Assembly: GCA_030840665.1 (NCBI GenBank)
Contig: JAVEEB010000049.1
Span: 1 to 5,538, forward strand
DNA length: 5,538 nt
Direction of reading: 5' to 3'
From: Frankiaceae bacterium
GTDB taxonomy: Bacteria > Actinomycetota > Actinomycetes > JAVEEB01
The notes under the pieces were generated by a model that was not told the DNA's origin, made no database searches, and was given only the letters and a program-made list of their open reading frames with translations. The number at the start of each line of letters is the position of its first letter. The stretch's first letter is position 1. Shown piece by piece: positions 1 through 5,538 of the stretch. The position numbers and the translations under genes are program-made.

Positions 1-617
<617 letters not shown>

Positions 618-627
618 TGCGGGGCTG

Positions 628-631
628 CTCC
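628..631 (-). promoter_or_regulatory. Ribosome binding site of the ABC-F gene
   Basis: GGAG on the minus strand, with 10 nt between it and the GTG at 615-617. It supports that GTG as the start. No better in-frame start with a Shine-Dalgarno sequence is seen upstream. Confidence 0.55.
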
Positions 632-647
632 ACGGATATGCGGCGTA

Positions 648-666
648 CGGGAGCCTCAGGCTACCG
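648..666 (-). repeat. 19-bp inverted repeat in the ABC-F leader
   Basis: The bases mirror each other around position 657, with 8 of 9 pairs matched (only 651/663 fails). The core AGCCT-C-AGGCT at 652-662 is perfect. As minus-strand RNA it would form a stem of seven pairs plus one mismatch with a 3-nt UGA loop, ending 31 nt before the GTG start of the ABC-F gene. No T-run follows, so it is not a classical intrinsic terminator. It could be an operator, a leader hairpin, or chance in GC-rich DNA. Confidence 0.4.
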
Positions 667-679
667 GTTCGGGCGCCCC

Positions 680-709
680 GGCCGCCTATCGCGCAGTGGC
701 TGGGCGGCC
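680..709 (-). terminator. Possible terminator-like hairpin at the gabD1 stop codon
   Basis: On the minus strand, 7-bp all-GC arms GGCCGCC (703-709) and GGCGGCC (680-686) enclose a 16-nt loop. The first arm base is the last base of the gabD1 TAG stop. No U-tract follows, only more GC-rich sequence. Tail-less hairpins after stop codons are often proposed as terminators in actinobacteria, but with this base composition a 7-bp GC repeat could be chance. Confidence 0.3.
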
Positions 710-2118
710 TACTCGGTGGCCGGCGCCGCCGGGGCGGCAGCCTTGCCGATCCACACCGTCTTCGCGTTGCAGAACTCGCGCAGGCCCAGGTCGGACAATT
801 CGCGGCCGTACCCGGACGCCTTCACGCCACCGAACGGCAGCTCCGGGTAGGAGGTCGTCATCCCGTTGATGAACACCTGTCCCGCGTCCAGTTCGTCGAT
901 GAGGCGCTGCTGCTCGTCGGCGTCCTCGGTCCACGCGTTGGACCCCAGCCCGTACGGCGAATCGTTCGCCAGCGAGATGGCCGCCTCTATATCCGGTACG
1001 ACGTACAAGGACGCGACGGGCCCGAACACCTCCTCGCGATGCATCCGCATCTCCGGGGTGATGCCACTGACGACGGTCGGCGGGAAGAACCACCCCGGCC
1101 CCTCGGGACGGTCGCCGCCGCAGAGGATGTTGGCGCCGTGCTTGCGGGCATCGAGCAGGAACTCCTCCACGTCCGCCCTGGTCTGCTCGGTGGCAAGCGG
1201 GCCGATGTCGGTGCCCGCAGCCGTGGGATCGCCGACCCGCAGCGCCTGCATCTTCGCGACGAACAGCTCGCTGAACTCGTGTGCCACGTCGCGGTGCACG
1301 ATGAAGCGCTTGGCCGCGATGCAGCTCTGGCCGTTGTTCTGCGTGCGGGCGGTGACCGCCACGGAGGCGGCGCGTTCGAGGTCCGCCGACGGCAGGACGA
1401 CGAACGGGTCACTGCCGCCGAGTTCGAGCACGACCTTCTTGAGCTCACCGCCCGCGATCGCAGCCACTGCCCGGCCGGCGGCCTCGCTGCCCGTCAACGT
1501 CGCGGCCACGACCCGAGGGTCCTTCAAGACGGCCTCGACCCCGCCGGCGGCGATGAGCAACGTCTGGAACACGCCGTCGGGGAAACCGGCGCGGCGGAGC
1601 ACGTCCTCGATGATGAGCGCGCTCTGCGGCACGTTCGAGGCGTGCTTGAGCAGGCCGACGTTGCCTGCCATCAGCGCCGGTGCGGCGAAGCGGAAACACT
1701 GCCACAGCGGGAAGTTCCACGGCATGATCGCGAGGACCGGCCCGAGGGGCTGCCAGCGCGTGTACGCCGCGTCGGCCTTCACGGAGGTGGGGTCCGCCAG
1801 GGGGATGTCGGCGAGGATCCGGGCGGCGTTGTCGGCGTAGTAGCGGCAGCCGCTGGCGCACTTCGCCACCTCTGCCTTCGCTGACGCCAGCGTCTTGCCC
1901 ATCTCGCTCGTCATCACGGCGGCGATCGCGTCGGCCTCCGCGTCGAGGATGTCGGCGGCCGCCCGCAGCCACGTCTCGCGCTGGGCGATCGTGGTGTGCC
2001 GGTAGCTGCTGAAGGCCGCCGCCGCCTTGGCGAGCTTGGCCTGCACCTCGTCATCGCTGAGCGCCTCGAACGTACGCAGCGTTTCCCCCGTGGCCGGGTT
2101 GATGGTCGCGATCGGCAT
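709..2118 (-). CDS. gabD1: NADP-type succinate-semialdehyde dehydrogenase (GabD1-like)
   Basis: This is a complete 469-aa aldehyde dehydrogenase, predicted to oxidise succinate semialdehyde to succinate in the cytoplasm, the last step of the GABA shunt. The active site is intact: oxyanion Asn135 in PWNFP, cofactor-binding Lys158, general base Glu232 in LELGG, catalytic Cys266 in NNGQSCIAAKR, and EEVFGP at 362-367. The cofactor motif is KHAS (158-161). A small Ser161 in place of the usual Glu suggests NADP over NAD. N-terminal MPIATINPATGET, KHASNVPQ and the C-terminal LPFGGVKASGYGREL closely resemble mycobacterial GabD1 (Rv0234c), as recalled. The start is ATG 2116-2118, where family similarity begins and where GGAAAGGA lies 10 nt upstream. 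An in-frame ATG at 2184 would add 22 unrelated residues. The C-terminus carries a short Ala/Pro tail. The gene lies 90 bp after aspA on the same strand. Other semialdehyde substrates are possible. Confidence 0.93.
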   Translation of the reverse strand: MPIATINPATGETLRTFEALSDDEVQAKLAKAAAAFSSYRHTTIAQRETWLRAAADILDAEADAIAAVMTSEMGKTLASAKAEVAKCASGCRYYADNAARILADIPLADPTSVKADAAYTRWQPLGPVLAIMPWNFPLWQCFRFAAPALMAGNVGLLKHASNVPQSALIIEDVLRRAGFPDGVFQTLLIAAGGVEAVLKDPRVVAATLTGSEAAGRAVAAIAGGELKKVVLELGGSDPFVVLPSADLERAASVAVTARTQNNGQSCIAAKRFIVHRDVAHEFSELFVAKMQALRVGDPTAAGTDIGPLATEQTRADVEEFLLDARKHGANILCGGDRPEGPGWFFPPTVVSGITPEMRMHREEVFGPVASLYVVPDIEAAISLANDSPYGLGSNAWTEDADEQQRLIDELDAGQVFINGMTTSYPELPFGGVKASGYGRELSDLGLREFCNAKTVWIGKAAAPAAPATE

Positions 2119-2128
2119 GAGAAGGGCG

Positions 2129-2136
2129 TCCTTTCC
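2129..2136 (-). promoter_or_regulatory. Ribosome binding site of gabD1
   Basis: GGAAAGGA on the minus strand, ending 10 nt before ATG 2118. It decides the start in favour of MPIATINPATGE over the upstream in-frame ATG at 2184. Confidence 0.6.
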
Positions 2137-2146
2137 GTCGTACGAC
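2137..2146 (-). repeat. 10-bp perfect palindrome upstream of gabD1
   Basis: GTCGTACGAC is its own reverse complement. It directly abuts the gabD1 ribosome binding site in the 90-bp aspA-gabD1 spacer. The symmetry does not extend beyond 10 bp. It could be a small operator half-set or chance; no partner copy is seen nearby. Confidence 0.25.
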
Positions 2147-2208
2147 ATCCTTGCGCTCGTGGCGCCCGTCGGCCACTGCGACACCGCCCGCGAGTCTTTC
2201 GGGTCGGT

Positions 2209-3627
2209 CTAGGCGCGGTTGATCCGTTGCACACGGGCCTGGGGCACGACGGCGCGCAGCACCGCGTCCATCTCGGCCGCGGTCAGCAGGCCGCGCCGTA
2301 CGACGATGCTCGCCGCGCTCTCCCCCGAGGTCGTCGCTTCCTGAGCGACGTCGGCCGCGGCTGCGTACCCGATGTACGGCACCAGGGCCGTCACGATGCC
2401 GAGCGAGTGACCGGCGAGGTCTTTCGCATGCGCCCGGTCGACCGTGATGCCGTCGACGCAGCGCTCGGCCAGCAGCCGGCAGCCCGCGTCGAGGTGGCGC
2501 ACCATCAACAGCAACGAGTGCAGCATCACCGGCTCGAACGCGTTGAGTTGCAACTGCGCCGCCTGCGCGGCCAGCGTCACCGTGACGTCGAGGCCGATCA
2601 CCTCGAAGGCGATCTGGTTGACCGCTTCCGGGATCACCGGATTGACTTTGCCCGGCATCATGGACGAGCCCGCCTGCACCGCCGGGAGCGTGATGTCGGC
2701 CATACCGGCGTAGGGGCCGGACCCGAGCAGGCGCAGATCGTTGCAGACCTTGCTCAGCGTGATGGCGACTCGCTTCAGCACCCCCGACAGGTGCACGAGG
2801 GCGCTCGTGTCCGAGGTCGCCTCCACGAGGTCGACGGCCGTCCGCAGCGGCAGCCCGGTGATCGCGATGAGGCGTTCCCGGACGAGGGCCGGATAGCGCG
2901 AGTCGACGTTGAGGCTGGTGCCGATCGCCGTCCCGCCCAGGTTGACCTCGCACAGCAACCGGCGGGCCTCGACGAGCCGCGGCTGCTCCGCGCTGATCGC
3001 CGTCGCGAAGGCCCCGAACTCCTGCCCGCACGTCATGAGCACGGCATCCTGCAGTTGCGTCCGGCCGACCTTCACCACGTCGCTGAACTGCGAGGACTTG
3101 GCGCGGAACGAGTCCGTCAGCTGCGTGAGCGCGGGTCGCAGCTTGTCGACGGCCGTGATGAGCGCGATGCGGACCGCCGTGGGGTACGCGTCGTTCGTGC
3201 TCTGGCTGCGGTTGACGTCGTCGAGCGGCGAGCAGAACGCGTACTCGCCGCGGCTGTGACCGAGGATCTCCAACGCGCGGTTGGCCACGACCTCGTTGGC
3301 GTTCATGTTGCTCGAGGTGCCGGCGCCGCCCTGCAACACGTCGACCACGAACTCGTCGTGCAACGCACCGGAGCGGATCTCGCGGCAGGCGGTCGCGATG
3401 GCGTCCGCCCGGTCCTCCGGCAGCTCGCCGAGCAGGTAGTTGGCCGAGGCGGCCGCCTCCTTCACCGAGGCAAGTGCGCGGACGAACTCGGGATGCGCGC
3501 TGATGGGGATGCCGCTGATGGGGAAGTTGGCGAGGGCGCGCTGCGTGTGAATCCCGTAGTAGGCACACGCGGGGACGTCCAGCTGCCCCAGGGAGTCCTG
3601 CTCGCGCCGTACCTCGACGTCCGTCAC
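2209..3627 (-). CDS. aspA: Aspartate ammonia-lyase (aspartase)
   Basis: This is a complete 472-aa member of the aspartase/fumarase superfamily, predicted to convert L-aspartate reversibly to fumarate and ammonia as a cytoplasmic homotetramer. Family blocks in order are the N-terminal RREQDSLG (7-14) and AYYGIHTQRA (22-31), GAGTSSNMNANEV (101-113), QSTNDAYPT (142-150), GRTQLQDAV (188-196), and the signature GSSMMPGKVNP (320-330), whose Ser321/Ser322 loop supplies the catalytic base. RTQLQDAV, EVNLGGTAIGT and the length match E. coli-type aspartase; class II fumarase usually has RTHLQDATP. GTG 3625-3627 is chosen because it puts the RxExDxxG block at the usual N-terminal position. No Shine-Dalgarno sequence precedes it, while a -10-like hexamer lies 6 nt upstream, so the mRNA may be leaderless. 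The reading frame stays open far upstream, but that part is antisense to the glucosidase and has no aspartase similarity. Tyr306 replaces the Arg expected in SGPRAG. Confidence 0.94.
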   Translation of the reverse strand: MTDVEVRREQDSLGQLDVPACAYYGIHTQRALANFPISGIPISAHPEFVRALASVKEAAASANYLLGELPEDRADAIATACREIRSGALHDEFVVDVLQGGAGTSSNMNANEVVANRALEILGHSRGEYAFCSPLDDVNRSQSTNDAYPTAVRIALITAVDKLRPALTQLTDSFRAKSSQFSDVVKVGRTQLQDAVLMTCGQEFGAFATAISAEQPRLVEARRLLCEVNLGGTAIGTSLNVDSRYPALVRERLIAITGLPLRTAVDLVEATSDTSALVHLSGVLKRVAITLSKVCNDLRLLGSGPYAGMADITLPAVQAGSSMMPGKVNPVIPEAVNQIAFEVIGLDVTVTLAAQAAQLQLNAFEPVMLHSLLLMVRHLDAGCRLLAERCVDGITVDRAHAKDLAGHSLGIVTALVPYIGYAAAADVAQEATTSGESAASIVVRRGLLTAAEMDAVLRAVVPQARVQRINRA

Positions 3628-3633
3628 ACCATC

Positions 3634-3639
3634 AGTATC
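3634..3639 (-). promoter_or_regulatory. Candidate -10 element for aspA (leaderless transcript)
   Basis: GATACT on the minus strand matches TATAAT at four of six positions. Exactly 6 nt (GATGGT) separate it from the GTG start codon, so transcription would begin at or next to the first base of the codon. No convincing -35 box is seen about 17 nt further upstream, which is common in actinobacteria. The 69-bp spacer 3628-3696 must also hold the control region of the divergent glucosidase; I see no clear plus-strand promoter in it. Confidence 0.35.
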
Positions 3640-3680
3640 GGCGTTCGGGCGCGCGGAATGAGGTACGCGGCGGCGCGGCC

Positions 3681-3685
3681 GGGAG
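3681..3685 (+). promoter_or_regulatory. Ribosome binding site of the glucosidase gene
   Basis: GGGAG stands 5 nt before an in-frame GTG (3691) and 11 nt before ATG (3697). The spacing favours GTG slightly and the codon favours ATG. The two starts differ by only two residues, so the protein is hardly affected. Confidence 0.5.
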
Positions 3686-3696
3686 AAGATGTGCGC

Positions 3697-5538
3697 ATGA
3701 CGGGTGGCGGCGACGCGGAGAAGGCCAGGCTCGCGGCGGCCGACGCGGGTGAAACGCCCTGGCGCGCCTGGGGCCCGTACCTCGCCGAGCGTGCGTGGGG
3801 CACGGTGCGCGAGGACTACAGCGCCGACGGCGACGCCTGGGCATACCTGCCGTACGAGCACTCGCGGTCCCGCGCGTACCGGTGGAGCGAGGACGGCATG
3901 GCCGGCGTCTGCGACCTCGAGCAGACCTGGTGCCTCGGGCTGGCCCTCTGGAACGGCCAGGACGACGCGCTCAAGGAGCGCATGTTCGGGTTGTCGGGAC
4001 CGGAGGGCAACCACGGCGAGGACGCCAAGGACTACTGGTGGTACGTCGACTCCACGCCGACGCACTCGTGGATGACGTGGCGCTACCACTATCCGCAGCG
4101 CCGGTTTCCCTACGAGGAACTCGTCGCGGAGAACGCCCGTCGGGGCCACGGCGACCCCGAGTACGACCTGCTGGACACCGGGATTTTCGACGACAACCGC
4201 TTCTGGGCGGTGACGGTCGACTACGCGAAAGCCGGCCCGCACGACATCCTGATGTCCATCACCGTCGCCAACCGCGGCCCGGACGAGGCGACGGTGCACG
4301 TGCTGCCGACGCTCTGGTTCCGCAACACCTGGGCCTGGGAGTTGCCGGGACATCCGGTCCCCGTCATCACCGCGCGCGACGGCGCCCTCTACGCGCAGCA
4401 CGACGTGGCGGGGCCGCTGACCCTGGCCGGAGACGGGTCCCCGCAGGCACTCGTCTGCGACAACGAAACCAACGCGCCGCTGCTCTTCGGCTCGGCCGAC
4501 CGCTCCGCATGCCCCAAGGACGGCATCAACGACCACGTCGTGCATGGTGCCGACACCGTCAACCCCGGCGGGACGGGCACGAAAGCGAGCCTGCACTACA
4601 CGTTGACGGTGCCGGCCGGGCAGGAGCGCGTGATCCGGGTGCGGCTCGCGGCCGGCACGACCAAGCCGGACACCAGCACGTCGTACGACGAAATTATGCA
4701 CGCGCGCAAGGCGGAGGCCGACGCCTTCTACGCGGCGCTGACCCCAGCGGGCGCGACGGCCGACGAGGCGTTGGTGCTGCGGCAGTCGATCGCCGGACTG
4801 ATGTGGGGCAAGCAGTACTTCCACTTCAACGTGGAGCGCTGGCTGCACGGCGACCCGGCCGGCCCGGTGCCACCGGCGACCCGGTTGGCAGGCCGGAACG
4901 CGGGCTGGGAGCACTTCAACGCGCGCGACGTCATCTCGATGCCGGACCCGTGGGAGTACCCGTGGTTCGCCGCGTGGGACCTCGCGTTCCATTGCGTGGC
5001 CATCGCGCACGTGGACCCCGAGTTCGCGAAGCGCCAGCTCATCCTCATGCTCCGCGAGTGGTACATGCACCCCAGCGGCAAACTCGCGGCGTACGAGTGG
5101 AAGTTCGACGACGTCAACCCACCGGTGCATGCCTGGGCGGCGCTGCGGGTCTTCCTCATCGACGGGGGCACCGACTTCGAGTTCCTGTCGCGCGTCTTCA
5201 CCAAGCTGCTCATCAACTTCACCTGGTGGGTCAACCGCAAGGACAGCGAGGGCAACAACGTCTTCGAGGGCGGCTTCCTCGGTCTGGACAACATCGGCCC
5301 GATCGACCGCTCGGCCGTCCTGCCGGGCGGCGCGCACCTCGAGCAGGCGGACGGCACGGCCTGGATGGCCATGTACAGCTTGAATCTTCTCGAGATCGCT
5401 TTGCGACTCGCGCAACACGACCGCTCGTACGAAGACCTCGCGACCAAGTTCTTCGAGCACTTCGCGTACATCGCGGCGGCGATGGACGAACAAGGCCTGT
5501 GGGACCCGAACGACGAGTTCTTCTACGACGTGCTGCAC
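3697..5538 (+). CDS. Large GH63/MGH1-like glucosidase, N-terminal 614 residues (cut by window edge)
   Basis: This is an uninterrupted plus-strand frame of 614 codons with no stop before the edge. It resembles the bacterial 'glucosidase' group of about 880-900 aa (length recalled) related to GH63, whose members cleave alpha-glucosidic bonds with inversion; the substrate of this group is not known to me. Landmarks are ETPWRAWGPYLAERAWGTVR near residue 20, GPEGNHGEDAKDYWWY (101-116), LLDTGIFDDNRFW (158-170), WEYPWFAAWDLAFH (about 419-432), YEWKFDDVNPPVHAW (466-480), GGFLGLDNIGPIDRS (525-539) and LEQADGTAWM (548-557). Residues 1 to about 340 look like a beta-rich domain. From about 355 on, an (alpha/alpha)6 barrel begins. 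Asp428 in AAWDLAFH is the likely general acid by analogy with GH63. The expected catalytic Glu base should lie in the missing C-terminal third. There is no signal peptide or membrane segment, so it is probably cytoplasmic. GTG 3691 is an alternative start. It diverges from aspA across 69 bp. Confidence 0.88.
   Translation, partial: MTGGGDAEKARLAAADAGETPWRAWGPYLAERAWGTVREDYSADGDAWAYLPYEHSRSRAYRWSEDGMAGVCDLEQTWCLGLALWNGQDDALKERMFGLSGPEGNHGEDAKDYWWYVDSTPTHSWMTWRYHYPQRRFPYEELVAENARRGHGDPEYDLLDTGIFDDNRFWAVTVDYAKAGPHDILMSITVANRGPDEATVHVLPTLWFRNTWAWELPGHPVPVITARDGALYAQHDVAGPLTLAGDGSPQALVCDNETNAPLLFGSADRSACPKDGINDHVVHGADTVNPGGTGTKASLHYTLTVPAGQERVIRVRLAAGTTKPDTSTSYDEIMHARKAEADAFYAALTPAGATADEALVLRQSIAGLMWGKQYFHFNVERWLHGDPAGPVPPATRLAGRNAGWEHFNARDVISMPDPWEYPWFAAWDLAFHCVAIAHVDPEFAKRQLILMLREWYMHPSGKLAAYEWKFDDVNPPVHAWAALRVFLIDGGTDFEFLSRVFTKLLINFTWWVNRKDSEGNNVFEGGFLGLDNIGPIDRSAVLPGGAHLEQADGTAWMAMYSLNLLEIALRLAQHDRSYEDLATKFFEHFAYIAAAMDEQGLWDPNDEFFYDVLH

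Noticed and set aside
2119..2184. A longer GabD1 starting at the ATG at 2184.
   Set aside because: The extra 22 residues do not resemble the family. The ATG at 2118 has a GGAAAGGA site 10 nt upstream and gives the expected N-terminus.
2209..5538. A single minus-strand open frame of 1109 codons containing aspA, suggesting a fusion protein with a long N-terminal extension.
   Set aside because: The part upstream of 3627 is exactly antisense to the glucosidase gene. Its translation is Arg/Val-rich and featureless, and aspartase similarity begins at the GTG at 3627. Long antisense open frames are expected at this GC content.

Overview
The window is very GC-rich, with codons that mostly end in G or C and two of four genes that appear to start at GTG. 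It has no phage, transposon, CRISPR or RNA-gene signal. The proteins most resemble those of high-GC Actinomycetota (actinobacteria): the ABC-F protein and the aldehyde dehydrogenase match, from memory, families common in Mycobacteriales and Streptomyces-type genomes. I cannot name a genus.

There are four protein-coding genes. Three lie on the minus strand and are read right to left: aspartate ammonia-lyase (aspA, 3627 to 2209), an NADP-type succinate-semialdehyde dehydrogenase (gabD1-like, 2118 to 709), and the N-terminal 205 residues of an ABC-F translation factor (617 to 1, cut by the window edge). The fourth is on the plus strand, diverging from aspA: the first 614 residues of a large GH63/MGH1-like cytoplasmic glucosidase (3697 to the right edge, also cut).

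aspA and gabD1 each deliver a C4 dicarboxylate to the TCA cycle. AspA makes fumarate plus ammonia from aspartate, and GabD makes succinate from succinate semialdehyde. They are same-strand neighbours 90 bp apart, so a shared amino-acid catabolism role is plausible but inferred. The ABC-F gene follows after 91 bp. That gap holds two inverted repeats, one touching the gabD1 stop codon and one in the ABC-F leader, so the ABC-F gene may be a separate or attenuated unit. The aspA-glucosidase divergent spacer is only 69 bp. It contains a -10-like hexamer placed so that the aspA mRNA would begin at its GTG start codon (leaderless).

This is mostly an ordinary chromosomal metabolic region, and I found no convincing undescribed system. 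The points most worth a second look are the uncharacterised large glucosidase, the possible leaderless start and an unusual residue in AspA, and the two inverted repeats between gabD1 and the ABC-F gene. Long open frames antisense to the real genes, including one of 1109 codons, are GC-driven shadows.
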